DNA of 64,000 nucleotides. Source: Aliivibrio sp. S4MY1 (GTDB lineage Bacteria > Pseudomonadota > Gammaproteobacteria > Enterobacterales > Vibrionaceae). Of this stretch, positions 38,188 through 49,663 are shown piece after piece. Every line of letters starts with the position of its first letter. The first letter of the stretch is position 1. The translations under genes were made by a program, and so were the position numbers. Where the stretch lies: assembly GCF_028765545.1 (NCBI RefSeq), contig NZ_JARACP010000006.1, positions 124,001-188,000 of the forward strand. Reading direction: 5' to 3'. The notes beneath the pieces are model-generated. The model was not told the DNA's origin, did not search any database, and saw only the letters and a program-made list of their open reading frames with translations.

Positions 38188-38213
38188 TTTTTTATTTTAA
38201 GTAACTCATAGCG

Positions 38214-38249
38214 AAAAGCCGATACTGAATAAACAGTATCGGCTTTTTT
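38214..38249. terminator. Bidirectional terminator between serC and cydC
   Basis: Perfect 14-bp stem AAAAGCCGATACTG / CAGTATCGGCTTTT with a 6-base loop and T run. The genes converge here. Confidence 0.93.
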
Positions 38250-38292
38250 ATTTCAGCTATATCAATCTAGATAAATAGTTGTTCTGTATTAT

Positions 38293-40014
38293 TTAGAAGC
38301 GCTGCCATAATTGGTGGTATGCCCCTTTCAGTGATAGTAGGGTATTATGTGTGCCTTGCTCAACAATTTTACCGTGGTCCATTAAGCAAATATTATCCAT
38401 TTGCTCAAGGTTCACTAAACGGTGAGTAATAAAGACAACCGTCTTATCTTTAATGTGCTCATTTAAAACTGACATGATTTGTTGTTCTGTTTTCTGATCT
38501 AACCCCTCGGTTGGCTCATCCAATAAAACAATAGGGGCATTGTGTAGTAATGCGCGTGCAATACCTACTCGACGACGCTCACCACCAGAAAGTTGACGGC
38601 CACCGTCTCCAAGCCACGTATTTAAGCCTTCGTCAGGAGTAAGATCGTCTAGGCCGACTTTACTTAGTGTCTTAATTAACTCTTCATCGCTTGCGGTATC
38701 GTTGGCAAGTAAAAGGTTATCTCTTAATGAACCATTAAGAATATCAACACGTTGGCTAACAACCGACATTGCACTACGTAAGCTTGATTCTTTCCACTTA
38801 GGCAGCTGAACACCATCAATATAAATTGCCCCTGATTTCGGGTCCCATTGACGAGTCAATAATTGCAGAAGGGTTGATTTACCTGACCCCGTTTGGCCGA
38901 CAATTGCCATTTTCTGACCGGCAAGTAAATCTAATGAGATGTGCTTAATGGCATCGGTATCTGCATCTAGGTATTGGTAACTCACATCAGAGATGGTTAG
39001 ATTACCTTTTATCTCTTGAGTCACGCCATTTTCATCAAAAACAGTATCAGGCTCCGCTGTGATAATTTCATTTAATCGACGAGCTGAGCTTAATGTTTGC
39101 CCTAAATATTGAAAAGCACCAGCAATTGGCATTAGTAATTCAAAGCTTGCCATTGTAGCAAAGGCAACCATAGCCACCATTGGGTCTGGCGTCATACCAG
39201 CAATACCATCGGCAGAAATCCACAACATTAGCAGTAGTGTCCAGCCATTAGCTAAAAGCAATAATCCATTCGCTAAACCAGTTAATGTTGCCATGTGGCG
39301 TTGATTTGATAGCAGTGCGACTTGAGCATCTAGAATATGTTGTTGGTATTGCTCTTCAGCACCAAAGATACGCAGTTCAGCATTACCCTGAAGCCAATCT
39401 AAAGTTTTAATTCTTAAAGTAGCTTTATTTTGTGTCAGATCTGCACCGTTTTGTTTACCTAGTTTATAAAACAGGGTTGGCCAGATAAGGAGCAGCGCAA
39501 ATAAGATAGCACCAAGGGTAAGACCAATAGTGACATCAAACCATGCAAGAAAAGCGGTTAAGCCAATAATGCCTAATGTACCCACAATTATAGGGCTGAT
39601 AAGTCGTAGGTAGACATGATCCATCGCATCTACATCTGCTACGAGACGGTTTAATAAATCGGCATCACGCAGCTTTGAAAAGCGGCCTGGAATGAGTGGT
39701 ATTAACTTTTTAAAGAAGAAAATACGCAGTTCAGTAAGGAGCTTAAAGGTCGCATTATGGCTGACTACTCGCTCACCCCAGCGTCCTGCTGTTCGACCAA
39801 TAGAGAAACCACGTACAGCGCCTGCAGGTAGCATGTAATTAAAGGTTTCACGAGCAATGGTTAATCCAGCAATCGCTGAGGCTGAAATAAACCAACCTGA
39901 AAGCGTTAATAAGCCTATTGATGCAAACAAAGTAGCAAAGCTAAGTAGCATACCTAAAGTTAGGCCGAACCAGTGTTTTTTATATAATTTAATATAAGGC
40001 AGTAAATCACGCAT
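38293..40014 (-). CDS. cydC: Heterodimeric ABC exporter subunit CydC
   Basis: 573 residues from ATG 40014 (M-R-D-L-L-P-Y-I-K), which overlaps the end of cydD by 8 bp. An N-terminal six-helix membrane domain (residues about 1-330) is followed by a nucleotide-binding domain with Walker A G-Q-T-G-S-G-K-S-T, signature L-S-G-G-E-R-R-R and Walker B I-V-L-L-D-E-P-T-E. CydDC exports glutathione and cysteine (and is reported to handle haem) and is needed to assemble cytochrome bd. The overlap with cydD implies translational coupling. Confidence 0.95.
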   Translation of the reverse strand: MRDLLPYIKLYKKHWFGLTLGMLLSFATLFASIGLLTLSGWFISASAIAGLTIARETFNYMLPAGAVRGFSIGRTAGRWGERVVSHNATFKLLTELRIFFFKKLIPLIPGRFSKLRDADLLNRLVADVDAMDHVYLRLISPIIVGTLGIIGLTAFLAWFDVTIGLTLGAILFALLLIWPTLFYKLGKQNGADLTQNKATLRIKTLDWLQGNAELRIFGAEEQYQQHILDAQVALLSNQRHMATLTGLANGLLLLANGWTLLLMLWISADGIAGMTPDPMVAMVAFATMASFELLMPIAGAFQYLGQTLSSARRLNEIITAEPDTVFDENGVTQEIKGNLTISDVSYQYLDADTDAIKHISLDLLAGQKMAIVGQTGSGKSTLLQLLTRQWDPKSGAIYIDGVQLPKWKESSLRSAMSVVSQRVDILNGSLRDNLLLANDTASDEELIKTLSKVGLDDLTPDEGLNTWLGDGGRQLSGGERRRVGIARALLHNAPIVLLDEPTEGLDQKTEQQIMSVLNEHIKDKTVVFITHRLVNLEQMDNICLMDHGKIVEQGTHNTLLSLKGAYHQLWQRF

Positions 40015-41779
40015 CAAGATCACCTTGCTTTGGTTGTTTTGCGGCAAGCATGGTTGCAAATAAGCCGGAGTCTTTAATTTCATCAAATGAGCCAGATTGA
40101 ACCACTTGGCCTTTATCCATAACTAGCACCGTATCCATTGCGTGCAATTGGTCTAGGCGATGACTGATCATCAGTGTTGTTAATCCTTGAGTTGCTTCGT
40201 CTAAGCTTTTCATAACTAGACGTTCACTTTTTGCATCAAGGCTGGCTGTTGGTTCATCTAAAATCCATAAACGACCTTGCTGTAAAAGCGCACGAGCTAA
40301 TGCTAGACGTTGAGCTTGCCCAACAGATAATCCTCCAGAGCGATCTGAAATAGCGTGCTGGTAACCAAGTTCATCAATAAACTCATTGGCAAAGGCTTGT
40401 TTACTTGCTAAATCAAGTTGTTCTTGAGTTATTCCTTGTTTACCTAAGGTCATATTCTCTTCAATAGTGCCATGAACTAGGGTTGGGTTTTGACCAACCC
40501 AGTTAATATCTTGATACCATTGTTTTTGATTTAGTTCAGACAGTTCAGTGCCATTAATTTTGATGCTGCCTTGATAAGGCAAAAACCCCAATATGGCATT
40601 AATTAAACTGGTTTTACCTGCGCCGCTTGGGCCAACTAAAGCCGTCTGAGAAGCTTCAAGTAAATGGAAACTAATAGGACCTAATAATCTTTTACCATCA
40701 TGTGTTGTAACGATGAGATCGGTAACCTGAATATCAAGCGTTGTTGAATCAGACACTTTCTTATCACCATTTGTTTGCGTGTTGGTGTCTGTATTTAAGA
40801 ATTCAACCAGAGATTCTGCGGCCCCAATGGCCTGTGCTTTGGCATGATAAAATGTTCCTAAATCTCGTAATGGTTGGTAAAACTCGGGAGCAAGAATCAG
40901 GATAAATAAACCAGTAAATAAACTAACGGTAGTTCCATAATGACCGAAATCTAACTCTCCAATAAAGGTAAAACCAAAGTAGACCGCAACGATAGCAATA
41001 GAAATAGAGGTGAAGAACTCCAATACCGCTGACGATAAGAAAGCCAGTCTTAATACTTCCATCGTTCGTTTACGGAAGATCTCAGATGCACCGTGTAAAT
41101 GCTCGGTTTCTTGTTTTGTTTTATTGAATAAACGAATGGTCGTCATCGATTGTAGACGATCATAAAAGTGGCCTGATAGGCGTTGTAGTGCTTTAAAGTT
41201 ACGACGGTTAGCATCTGCTGCTCCCATACCAACGAGTGCCATAAATAAAGGAACTAATGGTGCAGTTAATAAGAACACTAAACCGGCAGCCCAGTTTTGA
41301 GGGAAGACTACAATTAAAATAACGAAAGGAATTAAAACAGAAAGAGACATCTGAGGAAGATAGCGAGAGAAAAAGTCCTGCATATCTTCGACTTGTTCAA
41401 GCAATAGTGTGGCCCAAGTGCCAGCTGGTTTCCCTTTAATGTAGGCAGGGCCTAATTCTTGCAGTTTATCTAATATTAATTGACGAATATGAATGCGAAT
41501 GTGCTCGCCACAACGATAACCTGCGACTTCACGGCCCCAACTGCACGCTGCACGAATAGCAACAATAGCAAGAATGGCTACAAAGTGGGGAATGAGTTCA
41601 TATTTATCAACTTGTTCAATGATAAGTTGATGCAAGATGTCAGCAAGTAATGCTGCTTGTGCTATGAGAAAAAGACTAGAAAGAAAGCCAAGCCCAATAG
41701 TGAGGGTTAGCCATTTTTTTGCAAGTTTACTCTGACCTTTAAGCCATTGTCCTAACTCGCGTTGTTGATTTTTATCCAT
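40007..41779 (-). CDS. cydD: Heterodimeric ABC exporter subunit CydD
   Basis: 590 residues: six membrane helices in the first 320 residues, then the ATPase domain with Walker A G-P-S-G-A-G-K-T-S, signature L-S-V-G-Q-A-Q-R and Walker B L-W-I-L-D-E-P-T-A. The signature has Val in place of Gly (LSVGQ), as is usual in CydD. It partners with CydC. It lies downstream of trxB with about 150 bp between, which contains the trxB terminator. Confidence 0.95.
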   Translation of the reverse strand: MDKNQQRELGQWLKGQSKLAKKWLTLTIGLGFLSSLFLIAQAALLADILHQLIIEQVDKYELIPHFVAILAIVAIRAACSWGREVAGYRCGEHIRIHIRQLILDKLQELGPAYIKGKPAGTWATLLLEQVEDMQDFFSRYLPQMSLSVLIPFVILIVVFPQNWAAGLVFLLTAPLVPLFMALVGMGAADANRRNFKALQRLSGHFYDRLQSMTTIRLFNKTKQETEHLHGASEIFRKRTMEVLRLAFLSSAVLEFFTSISIAIVAVYFGFTFIGELDFGHYGTTVSLFTGLFILILAPEFYQPLRDLGTFYHAKAQAIGAAESLVEFLNTDTNTQTNGDKKVSDSTTLDIQVTDLIVTTHDGKRLLGPISFHLLEASQTALVGPSGAGKTSLINAILGFLPYQGSIKINGTELSELNQKQWYQDINWVGQNPTLVHGTIEENMTLGKQGITQEQLDLASKQAFANEFIDELGYQHAISDRSGGLSVGQAQRLALARALLQQGRLWILDEPTASLDAKSERLVMKSLDEATQGLTTLMISHRLDQLHAMDTVLVMDKGQVVQSGSFDEIKDSGLFATMLAAKQPKQGDLDA

Positions 41780-41885
41780 AATATGAAGGCTTACGTTTTG
41801 TATTATTTTATCTACGTTACGATTTCTTTTTTAATAATTTGAATATAAGAAACCATATGTACATCAGTAAAATAAGATGAGCAAA

Positions 41886-41910
41886 AGAAACCCGAAGGAT
41901 TTGCTTCGGG
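41886..41910 (-). terminator. Terminator of trxB
   Basis: Stem CCCGAAG / CTTCGGG with a 6-base loop (41891-41910), followed on the minus strand by a T-rich run (TTTCTTTT). Confidence 0.8.
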
Positions 41911-41933
41911 CTTAACGTTAACTAGAGGATAGT

Positions 41934-42911
<978 letters not shown>

Positions 42912-43060
42912 CTAAAATCAATGAAAACAGAAAAATAAGGGTAGGGAGCACAGAGGTGCTCACCATCCTTTAGTATCAGATGATTGTATGGAATTTATTG
43001 ACGTAAAGAAAGGGCGCCATAGTAGGAGCCCTCAAATGATTTGGTTATAGGATATGTCTT

Positions 43061-44179
43061 TTAAGCGGTAAGTACTGTTTCTGGAGAGACATATTCTAAA
43101 TCAAAGCTCTCTGCGACTTCTTTACATGTAACTTTACCGTGGATAACGTTTAAGCCATCTAAGAAGCCTTTATCTTCAAGAAGCGCAGCTTTGTAGCCTT
43201 TATCTGCCAGCTTAATAATGTATGGAAGGGTTGCATTATTAAGTGCAAAAGTAGAGGTGCGTGCAACTGCACCTGGCATATTTGCTACACAATAATGAAC
43301 CACTTCATCAACAATGTAGGTAGGGTCAGCGTGTGTTGTTGCATGAGAGGTCTCGAAACAACCGCCTTGGTCGATAGCAACATCAACTATAGCGGCCCCA
43401 GGTTTCATACGTTTGATGTGATCTGCGGTAACCAGTTTAGGTGCTGCAGCCCCTGGAATAAGCACTGCACCAATAACTAGATCAGCTTCTAATACATGTT
43501 TTTCAATTGCATCAACGGTCGAATAAACGACTTTAGCACGGCCTTGGAACTCTTCATCTAAAGCACGAAGTGTATCAATGTTACGATCTAAAATCGTCAC
43601 GTCAGCACGCATTCCAACCGCCATTCGTGCAGCATTAGCACCAACAACACCACCACCAACGACGACGACTTTTGCCGGTTCAACGCCAGGTACACCGCCT
43701 AAAAGTAAACCACGGCCTCCATTCGATTTTTCAAGAGTTTGGGCGCCTGCTTGAATAGACATTCGCCCAGCAACTTCAGACATTGGTGCTAATAGTGGCA
43801 GACGACCCATATAATCTGTTACAGTCTCATATGCGATGCAGACAGCTTTACTCTTAATTAGGTCTTCAGTTTGTGGAAAATCTGGTGCAAGATGTAAATA
43901 CGTGAATAAAATTTGCCCTTCACGTAGCATTGCTCGTTCAATTGCTTGTGGCTCTTTAACTTTAACAATCATATCAGCTTGAGCAAAAACGTCTTCAGCT
44001 GTAGGAAGGATAGATGCGCCTACCGCGATGTAGTCATCGTCGGTAAAACCAATGCCAGAGCCTGCTTTTGTTTCGACAAAAACGGTATGGCCATGAGATA
44101 TTAATTCGCGAACACTCGCTGGGATCATGCCAACGCGGTATTCATGATTTTTTATTTCTTTAGGTACGCCAATGATCAT
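43061..44179 (-). CDS. ald: Alanine dehydrogenase
   Basis: 372 residues. The opening M-I-I-G-V-P-K-E-I-K-N-H-E-Y-R-V is the PNT/Ald signature (catalytic Lys/His are in this region and in the later H-L-A-P), and V-V-V-G-G-G-V-V-G-A-N-A-A is the NAD motif. It interconverts alanine and pyruvate plus ammonia with NAD. It is divergent from lrp with a 20-bp palindrome between, so leucine-responsive control is likely, as in other bacteria. Confidence 0.96.
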   Translation of the reverse strand: MIIGVPKEIKNHEYRVGMIPASVRELISHGHTVFVETKAGSGIGFTDDDYIAVGASILPTAEDVFAQADMIVKVKEPQAIERAMLREGQILFTYLHLAPDFPQTEDLIKSKAVCIAYETVTDYMGRLPLLAPMSEVAGRMSIQAGAQTLEKSNGGRGLLLGGVPGVEPAKVVVVGGGVVGANAARMAVGMRADVTILDRNIDTLRALDEEFQGRAKVVYSTVDAIEKHVLEADLVIGAVLIPGAAAPKLVTADHIKRMKPGAAIVDVAIDQGGCFETSHATTHADPTYIVDEVVHYCVANMPGAVARTSTFALNNATLPYIIKLADKGYKAALLEDKGFLDGLNVIHGKVTCKEVAESFDLEYVSPETVLTA

Positions 44180-44259
44180 CCTGATTTCCTTTTATGTAAT
44201 AGTTATTTTGACTGCTTGTAGGGTTTTTGTTTCGAATTTTTAACTAGTATAATTTGTAA

Positions 44260-44279
44260 TTAGCAAAATTTGATGCTAA
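44260..44279. promoter_or_regulatory. Palindromic operator candidate between ald and lrp
   Basis: TTAGCA-8 bases-TGCTAA, a perfect 6+6 inverted repeat around an AT-rich centre, located about 80 bp from the ald start and 57 bp from the lrp start. The half-sites resemble the Lrp consensus ends (YAG...CTR). Confidence 0.55.
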
Positions 44280-44335
44280 ATATTAAAAAGTTGTAGTATA
44301 TTTTTTTGCAAGGAAGTAATAAGGTGGAATAAAAA

Positions 44336-44827
44336 ATGGTAGATAATAAGAAACCTTCCAAGGATCTGGATCGTATCGATCGCAATATTTTAAATGAACT
44401 CCAGAAAGATGGACGAATTTCAAATGTTGAATTATCTAAAAGAGTAGGCTTATCGCCAACTCCGTGTTTAGAGCGTGTTCGTCGTTTAGAGCGTCAGGGG
44501 TACATCAATGGCTATACTGCCTTGTTGAATCCACAATATCTTGATGCTTCATTATTAGTATTTGTTGAAATCACGCTTAATCGTGGTGCCCCAGATGTGT
44601 TCGAGCAATTTAACACAGCGGTTCAACTGCTAGATGATATTCAAGAGTGTCACTTAGTTTCAGGTGATTTTGATTACCTTTTAAAGACTCGTGTATCAGA
44701 TATGAGTGCTTATCGTCGTTTACTTGGTGATACACTATTACGTCTTCCCGGTGTTAATGACACTCGTACTTATGTGGTAATGGAAGAAGTAAAACAAACC
44801 AATCATTTAGTGATTAAAACTCGCTAA
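44336..44827 (+). CDS. lrp: Leucine-responsive regulatory protein Lrp
   Basis: 163 residues, typical of Lrp: N-terminal helix-turn-helix (D-L-D-R-I-D-R-N-I-L to about residue 65, with L-S-P-T-P-C-L-E-R-V-R-R-L as the recognition region) and C-terminal RAM domain with the leucine-sensing loop (L-V-S-G-D-F-D-Y-L-L-K). It is a global regulator of amino-acid metabolism. Divergent from ald; upstream of ftsK, as in E. coli. Confidence 0.96.
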   Translation: MVDNKKPSKDLDRIDRNILNELQKDGRISNVELSKRVGLSPTPCLERVRRLERQGYINGYTALLNPQYLDASLLVFVEITLNRGAPDVFEQFNTAVQLLDDIQECHLVSGDFDYLLKTRVSDMSAYRRLLGDTLLRLPGVNDTRTYVVMEEVKQTNHLVIKTR

Positions 44828-44934
44828 TTGAATCAAGGTAGTAAATTAGAGATTTTTCTTTCTTTAATTTACAAAATCTTGAAGAGCTTAAAGGCGATTA
44901 GGTATATTCTATCTAATACGCTTTTAAGTAATGA

Positions 44935-44965
44935 CGAGCGGCGTTCTGCCGCTCGACTTGTTTTT
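44935..44965 (+). terminator. Terminator of lrp
   Basis: Perfect stem CGAGCGGC / GCCGCTCG with a 5-base loop and then TTGTTTTT, about 110 bp after the lrp stop. Confidence 0.82.
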
Positions 44966-45066
44966 AATTTCTATAGATTTAGTGATCCTTGCTTCTTTTC
45001 TCTTAAATGCATTCATCATAGTGAGAGGGATGACTAAATCTAAGCACAGTAACATTGGATAGTATT

Positions 45067-48000
45067 TTGTTTACAAAGATTAAAGAAAAGATTTCAGAAA
45101 GAAAAATGCAGCTGAGTACACTAAAAGTTGAAGTGGTTGCTGAGCCTGATAAAGAGCGATTGAATGGTAATCAGCGTTTGCAAGAAGCGTGTTTTATCGT
45201 TGGCTTACTAGCAACGATTTTTATTACTATCTCTTTATTTAGCTTTAATCCTGCAGATCCATCATGGACTCAAACGTCATGGTCTGGAACCGTAGAAAAC
45301 GTAGGCGGGTCATTTGGCGCGTGGATAGCAGATACGCTTTTCTTTGCCTTTGGATCTTTGGCTTATTTATTACCAGTAATCTTATTAGGTTGCACTTGGA
45401 TAGTTTTTCGTAAAAAAGAGCGAGAGGAAAATGAAGAGTTAGATCTTATGATGATCGGAACTCGTATTCTAGGCTTACTTATACTCTTTTTAACTAGTTG
45501 TGCATTAGCTGATACAAGCTTCGATGATTTATGGTATTTCTCATCAGGCGGTGTGGTTGGCGATGTCTTGACAAGCATAACAACGCCTATTTTGAATTTA
45601 CTTGGTTCAACGCTTATCTTTATGTTCTTGTGGGGAGCTGGCTTGACGCTATTCACAGGGGTCTCTTGGCTAACTATTGTTGATAACCTTGGTGGTTTCG
45701 CACTAGAAGGGGTCAGAAGTATTGTTAATAAAGTGAGAAAAACCGAAGACGAAACGTACCAAGTCGAACATGAACATCGTCATGAAGAGAAAGACGATGA
45801 AGCTGAATTTTCGAAAGCGCTAGACTCATTTGAGACACCTAAAATTTCTTCTCGTGAATTATCTATGTTTGCCAATGCTCCGGAGGAGATGCAAACAAGT
45901 AATGTTGACCAATTTGAAAAAGAGACTGCTTATTCTGATGATCCTCTATTCTCGACAGTAAATGAATCTGTTTCTGAACCTATAGTTGAGCCGATAGAAA
46001 CGACACCAGTTGTAGAAATGGAAAGTGCGGATACTGACAGTATTTATAGTTCTGTAGACGCACCTGTTTATTCTATGGCACCACAAGAGCAGATTGCCCC
46101 TGAAAGCTTAGAAGATGGTATTAATTTATCCATGCGTAGTAATGCAACTATTGCAGAGCTGGATAATGAAGCATTAGTTCAAGACCCATTATTAAGCCAA
46201 GTTGATGCTGAGCAGTCATTCTCTACTGTTACTACTTCTGTTGCGGCTGTGAGTACAGCGGCAATGGTTGCAGATTCTGAAGCAAGCGTACTTGAACCAT
46301 TGAGTTCACAATATAATGAGCAATACGGCAATGAGTTTGAGACCCCAGTATTTGATAATGCTCTTGAGGAAATATCAGACAGAGCGGTATCGGTTGATCC
46401 TTCTATTGAACTTGAAGATAACCTAGATGAGAAAGAGGGAATTGATACTACTAATGAATCGAGTTTCTCAGCACTTGAGCAAGAAGTTGAAATTGAAGGC
46501 TTAGAACAAGAAGAATCCTTCAATGCATTAGAAGAAGAAACACTACCTGCATTTAGCGCCGTTGAAGAGGAGCAATCTGAAACGCTTAATGAATTGCACA
46601 TAAATGCGTTCGATTCTTCTGTAGAAGAAATTGAAACGGTTGAAGTAGTTGAAGATGAGCTTCCTCATTTATCTGCTACAAGTGTAGCGATAGAAGAGGC
46701 AGTCGTTGAAGAAACTAGAACTGAAGAAGCTAGAGACGAAGAGCTAACTGTTGAAGAAGAACCAACGCATTCAGATGCAGATATTGCCGCATTCCAAGCA
46801 TTAGTTGCCAAAGAAAAGGCAACACAAGCGGCACTGCAGAATCCGTTCTTAGTTAACTCTGAGCCTAATTTACCGAAACCAACATCTCCGATGCCAACCT
46901 TGGATTTGTTATTTGCTCCAGATACCCGTGCAGAAATGGAATCTCGAGAATCACTAGAGCATACCGCTCGTTTGGTTGAAGCAAAACTGGCTGATTACAA
47001 AATTAAAGCGCGAGTGGTGGATATCTTCCCAGGTCCTGTGATCACACGATTTGAATTAGATTTAGCACCTGGTGTAAAAGTAAGCCGTATTTCTGGTTTA
47101 GCAACCGATTTAGCGCGTTCTTTATCGGCAATGGCAGTACGTGTTGTTGAAGTGATTCCGGGTAAGCCTTATGTAGGTCTAGAGTTGCCTAACTTTAATC
47201 GTCAAACGGTATTTTTCTCTGATGTGGTTGGCAGTGATACATTTAAAAATGCAAAATCGCCAACAACCGTCGTTATGGGACTTGATATTGCCGGTGAAGC
47301 GGTTATTGCTGATTTAGCTAAAATGCCTCACGTACTGGTTGCTGGTACAACGGGTTCTGGTAAATCGGTTGGTGTAAACGTCATGATTTTGAGTGTGTTG
47401 TATAAAGCAACCCCAGAAGATGTACGTTTTATCATGATCGATCCAAAAATGTTGGAACTTTCTGTCTATGAAGGAATCCCACATCTATTGACAGAAGTTG
47501 TTACTGACATGAAAGATGCAGGTAATGCATTACGTTGGTGTGTTGGTGAAATGGAACGTCGTTATAAATTAATGTCAGCGTTAGGGGTTCGTAACCTACA
47601 AGGCTTTAATGATAAATTGAAAATGGCAGCAGCAGCCGGCCATCCAATCCATGATCCGTTATGGAAGCCGGGCGACAGCATGGATGAGATGCCGCCATTG
47701 TTAGAAAAACTGCCATCTATCATTGTGATTGTTGATGAATTTGCTGACTTGATGATGGTTGTTGGTAAGAAAGTAGAAGAACTGATTGCTCGTTTGGCTC
47801 AAAAAGCGCGTGCGGCAGGTATTCACTTAATTCTTGCAACACAGCGTCCATCGGTAGATGTTATCACCGGTTTGATTAAAGCAAACATTCCAACACGTGT
47901 CGCGTTTACTGTGTCAACCAAAACCGACTCTCGAACCATTCTTGACCAAGGTGGTGCCGAATCCCTACTTGGTATGGGTGATATGTTGTATTTAGCTCCT

Positions 48001-48381
48001 GGGTCTAACCATACCGTTCGTGTTCACGGTGCCTTTGCCTCTGATGATGATGTACATGCAGTGGTTAATGATTGGAAAGCGCGTGGTCGTCCAAATTACA
48101 TTGAAGCGATTACTAAGAGCGAGCAAGGTGCTGAAGCGTTACTTCCCGGTGAGAAACCAGAAGGCGAAGAAGAGCTAGATCAATTGTTTGATCAAGTGGT
48201 TGAGTTTGTAACCACTTCACGCCGTGGATCAGTCTCTGGGGTGCAACGCCAATTCAGAATTGGTTATAACCGTGCCGCTCGTATCGTTGAACAATTAGAA
48301 GCGCATGGCATTGTTAGTACTCCGGGCCATAATGGTAACCGTGAAGTGATAGCGCCACCTCCAGTAGGCAGTGGCGATTAA
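45067..48381 (+). CDS. ftsK: DNA translocase FtsK
   Basis: About 1104 residues. The start is uncertain: TTG 45067 (reading M-F-T-K-I-K-E-K) has a GGA 8 bases upstream; TTG 45055 or ATG 45106 are options. Four or five membrane helices span residues about 40-200. A very acidic Glu/Ser/Val-rich linker follows (about 200-600). The motor domain has Walker [10 protein letters not shown] and Walker [10 protein letters not shown]. The C-terminal winged gamma domain ([20 protein letters not shown]) reads KOPS. It moves the chromosome terminus across the septum and activates XerCD. It lies between lrp and lolA, as in E. coli. Confidence 0.96.
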   Translation: MFTKIKEKISERKMQLSTLKVEVVAEPDKERLNGNQRLQEACFIVGLLATIFITISLFSFNPADPSWTQTSWSGTVENVGGSFGAWIADTLFFAFGSLAYLLPVILLGCTWIVFRKKEREENEELDLMMIGTRILGLLILFLTSCALADTSFDDLWYFSSGGVVGDVLTSITTPILNLLGSTLIFMFLWGAGLTLFTGVSWLTIVDNLGGFALEGVRSIVNKVRKTEDETYQVEHEHRHEEKDDEAEFSKALDSFETPKISSRELSMFANAPEEMQTSNVDQFEKETAYSDDPLFSTVNESVSEPIVEPIETTPVVEMESADTDSIYSSVDAPVYSMAPQEQIAPESLEDGINLSMRSNATIAELDNEALVQDPLLSQVDAEQSFSTVTTSVAAVSTAAMVADSEASVLEPLSSQYNEQYGNEFETPVFDNALEEISDRAVSVDPSIELEDNLDEKEGIDTTNESSFSALEQEVEIEGLEQEESFNALEEETLPAFSAVEEEQSETLNELHINAFDSSVEEIETVEVVEDELPHLSATSVAIEEAVVEETRTEEARDEELTVEEEPTHSDADIAAFQALVAKEKATQAALQNPFLVNSEPNLPKPTSPMPTLDLLFAPDTRAEMESRESLEHTARLVEAKLADYKIKARVVDIFPGPVITRFELDLAPGVKVSRISGLATDLARSLSAMAVRVVEVIPGKPYVGLELPNFNRQTVFFSDVVGSDTFKNAKSPTTVVMGLDIAGEAVIADLAKMPHVLVAGTTGSGKSVGVNVMILSVLYKATPEDVRFIMIDPKMLELSVYEGIPHLLTEVVTDMKDAGNALRWCVGEMERRYKLMSALGVRNLQGFNDKLKMAAAAGHPIHDPLWKPGDSMDEMPPLLEKLPSIIVIVDEFADLMMVVGKKVEELIARLAQKARAAGIHLILATQRPSVDVITGLIKANIPTRVAFTVSTKTDSRTILDQGGAESLLGMGDMLYLAPGSNHTVRVHGAFASDDDVHAVVNDWKARGRPNYIEAITKSEQGAEALLPGEKPEGEEELDQLFDQVVEFVTTSRRGSVSGVQRQFRIGYNRAARIVEQLEAHGIVSTPGHNGNREVIAPPPVGSGD

Positions 48382-48423
48382 TCGAATTGGTATTATTTCT
48401 ATTTAGATAAGTGAAAATTATTG

Positions 48424-49035
48424 ATGAAAAAGTTTTTAGTTTCTCTGTGTTTGTTAAGTTCTGGTGTATTTAGCGCTGCAGCTTTAGCGTCTCCTCAAAG
48501 TGAATTGACTGAGCGTTTAAATCAAAATGCTGGCTTTGAAGCGGTATTTACTCAAAAAGTAGTGAGCCCTGAAGGGGATGTTTTAATGCAAGGCGAAGGG
48601 GATGTGAAAATTCTACGTCCTAACTTGTTTCGTTGGCATACTCAAACACCTGATGAGAACTTACTGGTAACTGATGGCGAAACACTATGGTATTACAACC
48701 CATTTGTTGAACAAGTTACCTTGATGGGACTTGAAAAAGCGACGACACAGACCCCATTTGTATTATTAACTCGTAATAAGTCTTCTGATTGGGATAATTA
48801 TTCTGTGACACAAAATGGTGATGCGTTTACGGTGTCTCCAAAATCTGATTCAGCAGTAAAAAGCGACTTTATTGTCAATATACAGCCATCAGGTAATGTC
48901 ACTGGATTCTCTGTTGTAGAGCAAGATGGACAACGTAGTGACTTTAGCTTTACGAAATTTGAAGCGAAAAAACCAGCACAAAGTAATTTCACTTTTACAG
49001 TGCCAGAAGGTGTTGATATTGACGATCAACGCTAA
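48424..49035 (+). CDS. lolA: Outer-membrane lipoprotein carrier LolA
   Basis: About 203 residues with a signal peptide (K-K-F-L-V-S-L-C-L-L, cleaved after A-L-A near residue 23). The mature part fits LolA: F-R-W-H-T-Q-T-P-D-E-N-L-L-V-T-D-G-E-T-L-W-Y-Y-N-P. It ferries lipoproteins from LolCDE to LolB across the periplasm. The last 225 bp are duplicated at 56821-57045 behind the island, but this copy is intact. Normally rarA follows directly; here the island intervenes. ATG 48424 is used (a TTG lies just before it). Confidence 0.96.
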   Translation: MKKFLVSLCLLSSGVFSAAALASPQSELTERLNQNAGFEAVFTQKVVSPEGDVLMQGEGDVKILRPNLFRWHTQTPDENLLVTDGETLWYYNPFVEQVTLMGLEKATTQTPFVLLTRNKSSDWDNYSVTQNGDAFTVSPKSDSAVKSDFIVNIQPSGNVTGFSVVEQDGQRSDFSFTKFEAKKPAQSNFTFTVPEGVDIDDQR

Positions 49036-49229
49036 TGAAAGATAATTCAGTTTAGATTTTTCAGCAGGGGACGATTTTCGTCCCCTTGCTGCTAGAATGC
49101 GCCCTCAAAATATTGAGCAATACATTGGTCAGCAGCATCTATTAGGTGTTGGTAAGCCATTGCGTCGCGCGTTAGAAGCCGGACAGATCCACTCAATGAT
49201 TTTATGGGGGCCTCCTGGTACCGGTAAAA
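48811..49229 (+). repeat. Left direct repeat flanking the island (lolA-3'/rarA-5')
   Basis: These 419 bp repeat at 56821-57278 (458 bp). The lolA part (225 bp) is identical. The difference in length is 39 bp: three of four 7-bp ATGAAAG units and 18 bp covering the rarA ribosome site and start codon are missing here. In the rarA part I count two substitutions (GGTGTT/GGCGTT and GGTACC/GGTACT). The repeat ends inside the rarA Walker A codons. Confidence 0.95.
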
Positions 49230-49240
49230 TGTATAGCTAA
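49046..49240 (+). pseudogene. 5' fragment of rarA without start codon
   Basis: It encodes RarA residues from about Phe4 (F-S-L-D-F-S-A-G-D) to the P-loop G-P-P-G-T-G-K, then reads M-Y-S and stops. The ribosome site and start codon are deleted and an in-frame TAA stands just before. It is a dead remnant produced by the duplication that brackets the island; the working gene is at 57086. Confidence 0.92.
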
Positions 49241-49663
49241 GTATAATAAGAAGAAATTTTCATAATAATTCCTTTTGTTTATTTTACCCTAGTTTGTTCT
49301 TAAAAAACTTTGAGGTTTGGGCTGAGTGATTAGATTAAATCTGTTATATTCAGTTTATTTATATAAGCCATGCAGCCTTTCTAAAGAGATAGCTTAGATA
49401 CGATATAGTCATTTCACAGACTCACTTTCGTCTATCGCAGTAGCCAATTTTGTTGAACCCCTACAGACTAACCATCAAGATTTACTTAAAATCACTTCTC
49501 ATCATTTTGGGATTTATGATCCCCATCTACCAACAATTAATGCAACAACTACCATTTATGTGTCGTAATTCGCTGTTTTTTAAGTCGCTTTCTTATGTTC
49601 TCAAGACCTTAAATCTATAACATACTTAATTTATTGATTGTATGAATTAAAGAATAGGTGACT
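49241..49663. other. Left end of the island: non-coding with an orphan coding remnant
   Basis: About 420 bp before the first island gene. A frame at 49398-49568 (plus) reads as plausible coding sequence for some 56 residues (containing L-S-S-I-A-V-A-N-F-V-E-P and H-H-F-G-I-Y-D-P-H-L-P) and then stops, without a start; it may be the 3' end of a lost gene that I cannot identify. An 11-mer TGATTAGATTA at 49327 recurs near the fic palindrome. The promoter of the island operon probably lies at 49570-49650. Confidence 0.35.

Noticed and set aside
46179-46601. 140-codon Ser-rich frame opposite ftsK
   Set aside because: It is the antisense of the acidic Glu/Ser linker of FtsK; composition bias keeps the frame open.
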